NCBI GenBank assembly: GCA_019308645.1
Contig: JAFDHR010000028.1
Location: 1-14,938 of the forward strand
Direction: 5' to 3'
From: Deltaproteobacteria bacterium
Lineage (GTDB): Bacteria > Desulfobacterota > DSM-4660 > Desulfatiglandales > B25-G16
DNA: 14,938 bases
In this document: piece by piece, positions 1 to 5,482 of the stretch
Position numbering within the stretch: position 1 is the stretch's first letter
Layout: the number at the start of each line of letters is the position of its first letter
Translations under genes and position numbers: made by a program
Notes under the pieces: generated by a model
Databases searched by the model: none
Told to the model about the DNA's origin: nothing
What the model saw: the letters and a program-made list of their open reading frames with translations, nothing else

Positions 1-84
1 GACAGGATAACCCTCCAGAGGCGGGCAGGCAAGGATAAACAAGATTTTTTAATACTGCCTGGAAAGTTTTGATTTACCACTGTC
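1..84. other. non-coding left edge with repeat-like sequence
   Basis: No gene is visible before the first ATG at 85. The text contains GACAGGATAA and AAGGATAAACAAGATT, which resemble the degenerate direct-repeat style found elsewhere in this window. Only a weak GGAAAG (61-66) precedes the ATG at 85, too far away for a good ribosome binding site. The sequence is cut by the window edge. Confidence 0.3.
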
Positions 85-372
85 ATGGAAAAGAAAACTT
101 ACATTTCTCCTTTTACTTTGGGTCTTTTTGATTTTTTTCTGTTCAATATTTCATTCTTTGGGATGAATTATTGGAAAAGGGGTACTTTTGACCTTTCTCT
201 GCTCTATGTGAAGTTGTTGATTGCATTTTATGTAATCTGGTTGTTTGTTTCGCTCTTTACAAAGACATTCCGATTTGATTTCTCTAAAGGGTATCGGGTG
301 TTGTTGCTTCTGCTTGCAAGGTCAACGATATATATACTCTATTGCGTGGCTCTCATGGTGGTTGCCATGGGA
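85..372 (+). pseudogene. N-terminal stub of a probable EPS polyprenyl glycosylphosphotransferase (sugar transferase)
   Basis: About 96 codons remain. They encode three to four hydrophobic segments (roughly residues 9-26, 41-59, 71-95) separated by basic loops (YWKRG; KTFRFDFSKGYR). This is the layout of the membrane half of undecaprenyl-phosphate sugar transferases that start EPS repeat-unit synthesis. The C-terminal catalytic domain is missing. After MVVAMG the reading frame runs into a GGCAGGG/GTGCCAGGG repeat and then into the 3' end of the oppositely oriented mazF-like gene. The open frame continues to 492, but the residues after ~96 look like read-through of non-coding and antisense sequence. 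The family call rests on hydropathy and general resemblance, because no catalytic motif survives; another EPS membrane protein is possible. Confidence 0.45.
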
Positions 373-413
373 CAGAGGGTATGCCAGAGATCGGGGTGGC
401 AGGGTGCCAGGGT

Positions 414-779
414 CTATTCGATCTCGAGTACCAGCTTGAGGGCTTTGACAACCTCTTTCATTCGGTGTGGCGGCATGGTGCCAACCAACTGAGGTTGTTT
501 TGTCTTTGGATCGTAAAATCTTTTGGGATCCAGGGATCGGATTTGAAAACAGAGAAATATAGTATCTTTGGGAAGACCTGTCTCAGTTGATGGCACTCGT
601 ACGTTTGTGGGGTAGTTTTTTGTCACATTTTGCGCATCTGTGCCCACTACAACTGAAACAACAAGTGGTTGTTTATTTATGGCGTCGCTTGATATCACGA
701 GAACGGGTCTGCGCCCCGCCTGTTCCGGGCCTTTAATCGGGTTCAGGTTTACCAGATAAATTCCGCCGCGCTTGATCAT
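414..779 (-). CDS. MazF/PemK-family endoribonuclease toxin
   Basis: 121 aa, the usual length for MazF/PemK mRNA interferases, which cleave mRNA at short sequence motifs. Visible family features are the N-terminal RGGIYLVNL strand and the PEQAGRRPVLVIS motif (residues 18-30), with the conserved arginine of the active site (R23/R24). The central GLPKDTIFLCFQIRSLD block (68-84) matches the canonical GLP.DS...QIRT.D of the family. The gene follows its antitoxin with a 3-nt gap and has no clear Shine-Dalgarno of its own, so translation is probably coupled to the antitoxin. It lies opposite to the EPS genes, between two broken EPS genes, consistent with insertion as a mobile toxin-antitoxin cassette. 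It appears intact. The subtype (MazF versus PemK/ChpK) cannot be decided by eye. Confidence 0.85.
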   Translation of the reverse strand: MIKRGGIYLVNLNPIKGPEQAGRRPVLVISSDAINKQPLVVSVVVGTDAQNVTKNYPTNVRVPSTETGLPKDTIFLCFQIRSLDPKRFYDPKTKQPQLVGTMPPHRMKEVVKALKLVLEIE

Positions 780-782
780 AAT

Positions 783-1046
783 TCACAAACCATCGTACTC
801 CGCTTCCGTAAACTCCCGGGACAGAACGGAGCACACTTCCCGGATATCAGGGTCATTGGCCATTTCAGCCATATCTGTTTCGAATTGATGCCTTTTTTGA
901 CGTCTCGTGAAATCCATCAAAATGAAGGTGACCAACCGATTGAAGTTATCGCGGAGTTCAGGCGGAGCTACGGTGCGCAATTCTTCAACCAATTCATTTG
1001 GAAGTGCGATGCTGCGCCGAACTGTGTTTTTTGCCGTATTTTTCAT
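783..1046 (-). CDS. ribbon-helix-helix antitoxin of the MazF-like toxin
   Basis: 87 aa. Residues 9-50 (VRRSIALPNELVEELRTV... FNRLVTFILMDFTRRQ) have the beta-strand then two-helix pattern of a ribbon-helix-helix DNA-binding domain. The acidic C-terminal tail (FETDMAEMANDPDIREVCSVLSREFTEAEYDGL) is the type that wraps around and neutralises MazF toxins. It is first in the operon and ends 3 nt before the toxin ATG. A good ribosome binding site (AGAGGG) lies just upstream of the ATG at 1046, and a strong-looking promoter sits at 1068-1096, where autorepression by antitoxin or complex is expected. It is not a classic MazE (AbrB-like) fold, so the pair is best described as a MazEF-like module with an RHH antitoxin. 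Confidence 0.8.
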   Translation of the reverse strand: MKNTAKNTVRRSIALPNELVEELRTVAPPELRDNFNRLVTFILMDFTRRQKRHQFETDMAEMANDPDIREVCSVLSREFTEAEYDGL

Positions 1047-1067
1047 TTCACCCTCTTTTTAACCATA

Positions 1068-1096
1068 ATCGTACACATAAAAGGTGTTGATGTCAA
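1068..1096 (-). promoter_or_regulatory. sigma70-type promoter of the RHH antitoxin-mazF operon
   Basis: On the minus strand a perfect TTGACA (1096-1091) is followed by 17 nt and TACGAT (1073-1068, 4/6 match to TATAAT). The antitoxin ATG is 22 nt further downstream. The box quality and spacing make this one of the clearest promoters in the window. Confidence 0.65.
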
Positions 1097-1321
1097 TGTG
1101 AAAATTGTTATCCATAGAATTTTTATCCGGTAGAAACAATCTGTATGCATGGTAGCCTGCTTTCAAAATGGAACAATTGGGATTTGCGGGAAAAGTATGA
1201 TTATCGGGATTTTGGAATTATTGCCGGGCCCTATTTTGATGTGGATTTTGATGAGGTACTTTATCTGACGGATACTGGTAGGCGGTGGGATGGGGATAAG
1301 GTTAGTGTTAGGGATAAGGCA

Positions 1322-1346
1322 ATTTCGGATTTCGGATTTCGGATTT
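1322..1346 (+). repeat. heptamer microsatellite (ATTTCGG)3 + ATTT
   Basis: Three perfect copies of ATTTCGG plus a partial fourth. It lies exactly where the deacetylase-like remnant changes frame and runs into TAA (1346-1348), so slippage or insertion of this repeat is the likely cause of the frameshift. Confidence 0.85.
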
Positions 1347-1530
1347 AAAGGAAGGGGAAAGTTCTTCTTTAAAAGATGATGTGAAGTCTGAAAACGATAA
1401 TATGCAATCTTTTTATCGTTTCCATAGTACATTTGATATTATTGATGCAGCGGAGAAGGGATTACTGCCGGATAAGGTTATGATTAATACGCATCCCCAG
1501 AGGTGGGATGATACATTTGGGCCGTGGGTG

Positions 1531-1584
1531 AGCCCCAGTGAAACCCTGCTTTGCAGGATGCCTTTGGCATGTTTCACGGGGTAA
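1531..1584. repeat. palindromic three-way-junction element (E family), copy inside the deacetylase-like remnant
   Basis: Bases 1533-1544 (CCCCAGTGAAAC) pair with 1571-1581 (GTTTCACGGGG), leaving one bulged A at 1537. Inside are two contiguous perfect hairpins: CCTGC-TTT-GCAGG (1545-1557) and ATGCC-TTT-GGCAT (1558-1570). No base is left unpaired at the junction. The element carries the in-frame TAA at 1582-1584 that ends the host reading frame, and the host protein resumes in the same frame immediately after it. It is in the reverse orientation to the copies at 3344-3641. Confidence 0.8.
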
Positions 1585-1630
1585 AAGTTGGTTTGGCAGA
1601 ATGTGAAAAATGTTGTTAAGAAATATTTTT

Positions 1631-1670
1631 ATGTTAGAACGTGGTAACGTTCAAATGTTGCAATGTCTCT
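1631..1670 (+). repeat. degenerate octamer repeats, left flank of yefM-yoeB
   Basis: Five successive 8-mers, ATGTTAGA, ACGTGGTA, ACGTTCAA, ATGTTGCA, ATGTCTCT, share the pattern AYGTNNNA. The first units overlap the last codons of the deacetylase-like remnant. A matching array with the same consensus and orientation lies on the other side of the toxin-antitoxin pair (2273-2312). Confidence 0.6.
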
Positions 1671-1702
1671 CACTTCGGTATCTTAGTGTTTTTTGCTTAC
1701 TC

Positions 1703-1957
1703 TCAATAGTGGTAACGACACTGTGCAATTAACAATTCATCTTTTTTAGCCTTATAAACAAACCGATGCTCTTTATTGATACGGCGTGACCAATATCCTT
1801 TCCAGTTGTAGCGCAATGGTTCTGGTTCACCTATTCCTTCAAATGGATTTCGTTTAGTTTCTGCGATGATACGGTTAATTTGTCTGAGAATTTTTTTATC
1901 TGCTTTCTGCCAGTAAAGGTAATCTTCCCATGCTTGTTCAGCCCATGTCAGTTTCAC
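1703..1957 (-). CDS. yoeB: YoeB/Txe-family mRNA interferase toxin
   Basis: 84 aa, the same length as E. coli YoeB, a RelE-fold toxin that cleaves mRNA on the ribosome. Residues corresponding to the known active site are present at the same numbers as in E. coli: E46 (in EPEPLRY), R65 (NKEHRFVY) and H83 with C-terminal Y84 (CRYHY). The central PFEGIGEPEPLR...WSRRINKEHR block is a family signature. It starts with GTG at 1957, which overlaps the yefM stop by 4 nt (GTGA), and is preceded by GAGGAG inside the end of yefM. This indicates strict translational coupling to the antitoxin. The gene appears intact and lies opposite to the EPS operon. Confidence 0.95.
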   Translation of the reverse strand: MKLTWAEQAWEDYLYWQKADKKILRQINRIIAETKRNPFEGIGEPEPLRYNWKGYWSRRINKEHRFVYKAKKDELLIAQCRYHY

Positions 1958-2208
1958 TCCTCAATAAGCTCCCGTTCAATGCCGTTACCTGCTTCTAACT
2001 CAGAAATTGCAGCATTGAGACGTTCAGCGTTTTTGGGGCTCTTCATGAGGTATGCTGTTTCTTCGTATGATTTAAAATCATCAAGTGATAGGAGCACGGA
2101 TGTTCGTCCGTTCTGTCGTGTAATAAGGATAGGACAATGATTATCGTTGACTCGATCAATGACTTTTGCTAAATTTTTTCGAAACGTTGTGTAATTTATT
2201 GATTCCAT
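1954..2208 (-). CDS. yefM: YefM/Phd-family antitoxin
   Basis: 84 aa from the ATG at 2208. The N-terminal SINYTTFRKNLAKVIDRVNDNHCPILITRQNGRTSVLLSLDDFKSYEETAYL is the Phd/YefM DNA-binding fold, and the acidic C-terminal tail (ISELEAGNGIERELIEE) is the toxin-neutralising segment. The open frame could begin at a TTG-like codon at 2262, but the ATG at 2208 has AAGGAG 6 nt upstream (2220-2215), and the longer form would cover the promoter. YefM binds YoeB and represses the operon; matching operator hexamers lie just upstream. It is first in the operon and overlaps yoeB. Confidence 0.95.
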   Translation of the reverse strand: MESINYTTFRKNLAKVIDRVNDNHCPILITRQNGRTSVLLSLDDFKSYEETAYLMKSPKNAERLNAAISELEAGNGIERELIEE

Positions 2209-2232
2209 ATATTTCTCCTTTATGATTAAAAA

Positions 2233-2262
2233 AATGTACTTAATTCTGTACGCAAATGTCAA
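2233..2262 (-). promoter_or_regulatory. yefM-yoeB promoter with YefM-type operator
   Basis: Minus-strand TTGACA (2262-2257) and TACATT (2238-2233) are 18 nt apart. Between and over the -10 lie two TGTAC-core hexamers, TGTACT (2235-2240) and TGTACG (2247-2252), whose centres are 12 bp apart. E. coli YefM is known to bind paired TGTACA hexamers overlapping its promoter with this spacing, so autoregulation is well supported. Confidence 0.7.
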
Positions 2263-2272
2263 GCGTTATTTT

Positions 2273-2312
2273 CTGTTAAGATGTGGAAACGTTAAAACGT
2301 GGGAACGTAGGA
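2273..2312 (+). repeat. degenerate octamer repeats, right flank of yefM-yoeB
   Basis: Units CTGTTAAG, ATGTGGAA, ACGTTAAA, ACGTGGGA, ACGTAGGA follow the same period-8 AYGTNNNA pattern as 1631-1670, in the same orientation. They lie just upstream of the yefM promoter region. Confidence 0.6.
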
Positions 2313-2348
2313 AAGCTGTTGCGCTGTTGAATGAAAATCAGGGTTAAG

Positions 2349-2628
2349 ATGGTTTTGAGAATATTATTTATCTTGTGGGTTGTGGCTGTTACCGTGTTGT
2401 CTGTCCTCTCGTATTGCTTATTTTGTGGGGATGTTGTTGTGCTATTTAGCCTTTGATAGGAAGAATATTTCTTTTGTCCTGTGGACCGGGGTATTGGTTT
2501 TGTTTTACAGCGTGGTTTTGGAGGTTGTTCAGTTTTATCTACCTTACCGGACGTTTAATGTGTATGATGTGGTGGCTAATGTTTCCGGAATATTGGGATT
2601 TGTTGTTGTGTGGATACTTTGTAGCCGC
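2349..2628 (+). pseudogene. decayed VanZ-family membrane protein
   Basis: From the ATG at 2349 one frame reads MVLRILFILWVVAVTVLSVLSY, a typical first VanZ membrane helix. From about 2400 a second frame (+1) reads AYFVGMLLCYLAFDRKNISF...LEVVQFYLPYRTFNVYDVVANVSGILGFVVVWIL, with the family's conserved E..Q.F.P.R.....D...N..G motif. The usual ~20 residues between the two parts (the DK..HF segment) are missing, so a deletion plus frameshift has occurred. The C-terminal end then runs into repeat-like sequence. VanZ-like proteins are common neighbours of EPS/exosortase clusters. The motif match makes the family call fairly safe; function is lost or doubtful. Confidence 0.7.
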
Positions 2629-2660
2629 AGACACACACGGACGTACACCCCGGAGGAATA

Positions 2661-2715
2661 TGCTACGCATTCCACAGGGCAGGCAGACTTTTCCCGACCG
2701 ACTCGGTCGGGAAAA
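2661..2715. repeat. compound palindromic repeat downstream of the vanZ remnant
   Basis: 2689-2715 is a perfect inverted repeat: 13-nt arms TTTTCCCGACCGA and its complement around a single C at 2702. Just before it, GCATTCCACAGGGC (2667-2680) matches the reverse complement of the element at 3391-3411 (GCATTCCACAGGGCGGGC), so this is a second, partial copy of that repeat. Neither strand has a T-run after the stem, so it does not look like an intrinsic terminator. Confidence 0.6.
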
Positions 2716-2746
2716 AATGGACAGCGTTGCAATAGGTTTAGATGGA

Positions 2747-2845
2747 TGTCAATTACTGAACTATTTGAATGCTAATGGTTGCAGTATTGGCCTGCTTATC
2801 AATTTCAAACATCCCAAGGCTGAAGTTAAAAGATTTGCTTTTTAG
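2747..2845 (+). pseudogene. C-terminal remnant of a GxxExxY-type protein
   Basis: The last 32 codons before TAG (2843-2845) read CQLLNYLNANGCSIGLLINF...PKAEVKRFAF. The pattern QLLNYLK..G..IGLLINFG....VKR is the C-terminus of the GxxExxY family (PD-(D/E)XK-like small proteins of unknown role). Nothing of the N-terminal part, including GxxExxY itself, is found upstream; the sequence there is palindromic repeat. This is therefore a stub. The family call rests on this short conserved tail only. Confidence 0.55.
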
Positions 2846-3076
2846 CCGCCCCGATGAAATAGTCGATACAGGGGCCCCAGTTAAACCGGTTGCGCCGTTT
2901 CAGTTTGTGAAAATAACTATATCCAATAATCAATAACAAAATATGGGAAAAATAAGGAACCATAGCTGGAGAAGTCAAGCCCATTTCCCCTCAAGGTTTA
3001 CCCGCCAGTAGTATGGTGGGTTTACCCGCCGTCAGTATTGCAAACACTTTTCGTTGATATTCCTTATCATTTTCTG
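2846..3076. other. gene-free stretch with repeat fragments
   Basis: No credible gene is present. Visible pieces are: CCCCAGTTAAAC (2875-2886), which equals the reverse complement of one arm of the 43-bp E elements downstream; a GCCCC...GGGGC pair around 2848-2875; the palindrome AACCGGTT (2884-2891); and a direct repeat GGTTTACCCGCC at 2995-3006 and 3019-3030 with a 24-bp period. The region reads as decayed copies of the short elements seen intact at 3344-3641. Confidence 0.45.
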
Positions 3077-3330
3077 CTGATTTTTTTCTTGACAACTATC
3101 AGAAAGATATGTTCATATTTTGAACGCTATTTTGTTTCAATAAAATTATTATTATTTTCATTACTATCAGTAAGCTATATTCAATCCTATTGGAGTTTTG
3201 CAAGACCTGACAATTTTTGTCACCCCAATGAAGCAAAGCCCACCCTCTTTAAGGAAATATGAGGTATACAAGCTCTCTATCTGTAACTCAAGGGGCGGAG
3301 CTGTGATTGCGCTTCGCGCTCTGCGCATTA
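3077..3330 (+). repeat. EPS leader sequence, copy A
   Basis: Bases 3089-3190 match 9705-9806 at 100 of 102 positions. The shared block begins TTGACA and is very AT-rich. A further shared segment upstream is CTGATTTTTTT (3077-3087 and 9607-9617). Downstream, 22 identical bases start with TGTAACTCAAGGGGCGGAG (3282-3303 and 9808-9829) and lead into CGCTNNN heptads. In copy A, 91 extra bases (3191-3281) separate the two shared blocks; they contain a TGACAA-TTT-TTGTCA hairpin (3208-3222). TTGACA at 3089 could be a -35 box with a weak -10 (TCATAT) 18 nt on. Copy A lies ~400 nt before the wzi-like gene. Confidence 0.75.
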
Positions 3331-3343
3331 TACCCTACGTGTA

Positions 3344-3641
3344 CCCCGTTAAATTCCGAAGGACAGCGAAGCGTATTGAACTGGGGTTTACCCCGCCCGC
3401 CCTGTGGAATGCATTTTCAGTTATTATTCCATCGGGGTTAAATTTTTATCCAATGAAATTCCGAAAGACCATTTCACCGGGACCGAAGGACAGCTTAGTT
3501 TACCGCGCCTGCCCCGTAGTTATGAAATATCGTACTGGGGTTAAATGTTTACCCCGTTAAATTCCGAAGGACAGCGAAGCGTATTTAACTGGGGTTTACC
3601 CCGTTAAATTCCGAAGGACAGAGAAGCGTATTTAACTGGGG
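3344..3641. repeat. array of palindromic E elements upstream of wzi
   Basis: Three near-identical 43-nt units occur at 3344-3386, 3552-3594 and 3599-3641. Each has outer arms CCCCGTTAAAT / ATTTAACTGGGG with one bulged T. Inside are hairpins TCC-GAA-GGA and C(A)GC-GAA-GCG. Units 3552 and 3599 are separated only by TTTA (47-nt period), and unit 3344 is likewise joined by TTTA to a different element at 3391-3437 (CCCCG...CGGGG, inner arms TGGAAT/ATTCCA). Between them lie decayed copies (TGAAAT/ATTTCA at 3454-3476) and a 29-nt mini copy at 3512-3540 (CCCCGTA/TACTGGGG around TAT-GAA-ATA). There is no coding sense and there are no unique spacers. Confidence 0.85.
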
Positions 3642-3643
3642 CC

Positions 3644-3672
3644 TTGACAGTGCTATTTAACGGGGCTAAAAA
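3644..3672 (+). promoter_or_regulatory. probable promoter of the wzi-SLBB-wzz unit
   Basis: TTGACA (3644-3649) and TAAAAA (3667-3672) are spaced exactly 17 nt apart. The promoter lies directly after the last E element and its spacer contains an E-type half-arm (ATTTAACGGGG). Transcription would start near 3680, upstream of both candidate starts of the wzi-like gene. Confidence 0.5.
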
Positions 3673-3756
3673 AGAATGCAATGTTACATCTTTTAGCACA
3701 TTCAAATGATTCCAGAAAAAAGACAGGCAGCCGCAGATGGAATTCTTGATAGAAAT

Positions 3757-5298
3757 ATGCCTATTTTAAAGCCAAGAATAGCAATCATTTTATTTTTGAC
3801 CTTTTGGTGTTGCAGCATAGCACATGCCTCTGTAAACATTCCCCTGAATTCTTCGTTTTATACAGACATAGACACCCTCATTTCTCACGATTTCATTAAA
3901 AGCAGTCTTTTATCAACAAGGCCGATTACTAGGGCTGAAGCAGGGAGATTAATGGCCGAAGCTATTGATTATTTTGAGATGAAAGACGTCCCTTTTGCCA
4001 CATCCACTCTCCTTGATCGAATGGCTGAAGATTATGATGAGGAACTTTCCGAGGCCAGAATTCAGGGAAGCTTCCCGGGGACCTTTATCAAACCTTTGGA
4101 TGGATTTTCCATTAAATACAACTCGCTGGATGGTCCATTCTCAATGTTCAATAATGAAGGTATCGACTATTTTGATGGAAGTAATGCGATGGCTCAGTTT
4201 CAATCGAGGGCACGGTTATGGGGAGTCTTTTCTTTCTATATCCAACCTATGATTATCTACAATCAAAAATATAAAGGGATTGAGGGGAATGATGAAACCG
4301 ATTTCAGGATACACAAAGGGTATATGAAGTTTACTGTTGATAATTTCGAGATAGAATGGGGAAAAGACTCCCTCTGGTGGGGTCCTGGCCATCATGGCGC
4401 ACTGCTTATCTCAAATAATGCCCGCCCCTTTGAAATGATTAAAATATCCAATCCACGGGCTACCCTTCTGCCTTCAATTTTTAGATACTTAGGACCCTTT
4501 AGATATACTCTGCTCTATTCAACATTGGACAAGGAAGCGAACTCTGGGCATCCACCCAACTCAGAACTTTTCGGTCTAAGGTTTGATTTTAAACCTCACC
4601 CCCTTTTTGAGTTTGGAATGTCCTATCTCGCCCATTTTGGTGGTGACAGACCCGGCATTGAGGATCTCGATCTATCAGACTATCTCTATATAATATTTAG
4701 CGCTGAATGCAGAGCCGGTGACAAGCGTGACAGTAACAAGGAATTTGCTGTAGACGCCGCACTCACAATACCAAATATCTCTGATCTAGTGCCTGTGGCC
4801 CATTCCGTAAAATTATATGCAGAATGGGGCGGGGAGGACAAGGCTTATCCACCTGATAGACGTGCCTACCTGCTGGGGGTAATGTTTAATGATATTTTTC
4901 TGGCGCAAGGATTACAATTGAGAGCCGAATATGCCAATCTTTCTCCAAAAAGTGTTCCGGGCGCCTGGTATAGCCATGGATGGTGGCCAATGAAACACTA
5001 TGGAAGGGTGTTCGGTCACCACGCAGGCACTGACTCGGATGATCTTTTTATTGAATTGTCACACACAATTAACGATAGCTTTTTTTACAAGGCAGGGTTC
5101 GATAAGGAAAAGAGTGGATTAACCAAGGCATATACGCAAGAAAAATACCAGTATTTTCTTGAAGCAGGATATAACTTCAAGAAATGGTCAACTATTCAGG
5201 TCGAATATGGTTATGAGGATATCAATAATCTTGATAATGTGAAGGACAGCAAAGAAAAAAACCATTTTATTGGTACGGAAATTACCTTTAGGTTTTAG
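3757..5298 (+). CDS. capsule assembly Wzi-family outer-membrane protein
   Basis: 513 aa from the ATG at 3757. This start gives a textbook signal peptide (MPILKPR, then IAIILFLTFWC, cleavage after AHA). The frame is open back to an ATG at 3706, which would add 17 residues ahead of the signal peptide; neither start has a clear Shine-Dalgarno. After an N-terminal alpha-helical part (ISHDFIKSSLL..RPITRAEAGRLM), alternating amphipathic strands with many aromatic ends run to a C-terminal phenylalanine (GTEITFRF), as in outer-membrane beta-barrels. The block WGKDSLWWGPGHHGALLISNNARPF is the characteristic Wzi-like stretch. Wzi in E. coli K30 helps attach capsule to the cell surface. It is followed, after 184 nt, by the export gene, consistent with a shared transcription unit for polymer export and surface assembly. 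Confidence 0.85.
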   Translation: MPILKPRIAIILFLTFWCCSIAHASVNIPLNSSFYTDIDTLISHDFIKSSLLSTRPITRAEAGRLMAEAIDYFEMKDVPFATSTLLDRMAEDYDEELSEARIQGSFPGTFIKPLDGFSIKYNSLDGPFSMFNNEGIDYFDGSNAMAQFQSRARLWGVFSFYIQPMIIYNQKYKGIEGNDETDFRIHKGYMKFTVDNFEIEWGKDSLWWGPGHHGALLISNNARPFEMIKISNPRATLLPSIFRYLGPFRYTLLYSTLDKEANSGHPPNSELFGLRFDFKPHPLFEFGMSYLAHFGGDRPGIEDLDLSDYLYIIFSAECRAGDKRDSNKEFAVDAALTIPNISDLVPVAHSVKLYAEWGGEDKAYPPDRRAYLLGVMFNDIFLAQGLQLRAEYANLSPKSVPGAWYSHGWWPMKHYGRVFGHHAGTDSDDLFIELSHTINDSFFYKAGFDKEKSGLTKAYTQEKYQYFLEAGYNFKKWSTIQVEYGYEDINNLDNVKDSKEKNHFIGTEITFRF

Positions 5299-5302
5299 CT
5301 AT

Positions 5303-5360
5303 CAGTAAGCAGTAAGGAGCAGGCATGGGTGAGAGAAGGTAGGCAGTAGGGGGTAGGCAG
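5303..5360 (+). repeat. degenerate heptamer repeats between wzi and the export gene
   Basis: Perfect CAGTAAG twice (5303-5316), then GTAGGCA, GTAGGGG, GTAGGCA (5339-5359), all in a 7-nt period with decayed units between. This begins 5 nt after the wzi-like stop codon. Confidence 0.6.
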
Positions 5361-5411
5361 AAATTGGAGGAAATAGCTTACCGCATACGTCATACTTGAA
5401 AAAAAGCAGAC

Positions 5412-5441
5412 TTGAGGTTTTAGAAAATTTTATGATATGAA
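5412..5441 (+). promoter_or_regulatory. weak possible promoter before the SLBB export gene
   Basis: TTGAGG (5412-5417) and TATGAA (5436-5441) are 18 nt apart, each 4/6 to consensus, with an extra TATGAT overlapping the second box. A small palindrome ATAGTT-T-AACTAT follows at 5442-5454. It could give the export gene its own promoter in addition to read-through from wzi. Confidence 0.25.
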
Positions 5442-5482
5442 TATAGTTTAACTATGCAAAATCTTGGGAGAAATATAAGAGC

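Larger units (their letters stand above)
1118..1647 (+). pseudogene. C-terminal remnant of a polysaccharide-deacetylase-like EPS protein
   Basis: Three blocks of one protein can be pieced together. Block 1 (1118-~1321) encodes NFYPVETICMHGSLLSKWNN...DFDEVLYLTDTGRRWDGDKVSVRDK. Block 2 (~1381-1530), in another frame, encodes QSFYRFHSTFDIIDAAEKG...KVMINTHPQRWDDTFGPWV. Block 3 (1585-1647), again in the block 2 frame, encodes KLVWQNVKNVVKKYFYVRTW and the stop. Motifs such as CMHGS, YLTDTGRRWDG and NTHPQRW resemble hypothetical or deacetylase-like proteins of EPS clusters. Three lesions are visible: the N-terminus is lost at or before the TAG at 1115-1117, a (ATTTCGG) heptamer repeat lies at the frameshift, and a 54-bp palindromic element at 1531-1584 brings in a TAA. 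The element is a whole number of codons. The family name is tentative; the pseudogene status is well supported. Confidence 0.6.

Noticed and set aside
885..1133. 82-codon + strand open frame over the antitoxin
   Set aside because: It is antisense to a well-supported antitoxin gene and its promoter, with no ribosome binding site or recognisable domain.
1531..1584. tRNA or other cloverleaf RNA gene
   Set aside because: The fold has only two inner hairpins with 3-nt loops, no anticodon arm, no T-loop or CCA, and near copies exist as a dispersed repeat.
3038..3560. two overlapping open frames (3038-3262 and 3198-3560) on the + strand
   Set aside because: They are translations of the duplicated leader and of palindromic repeats. 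The leader's second copy gives a different frame context, and no protein family pattern is visible.
3344..3641. CRISPR array
   Set aside because: Repeat units are palindromic over their whole length and separated by only TTTA or by decayed repeat copies. There are no unique spacers of constant length, and no cas genes are present.
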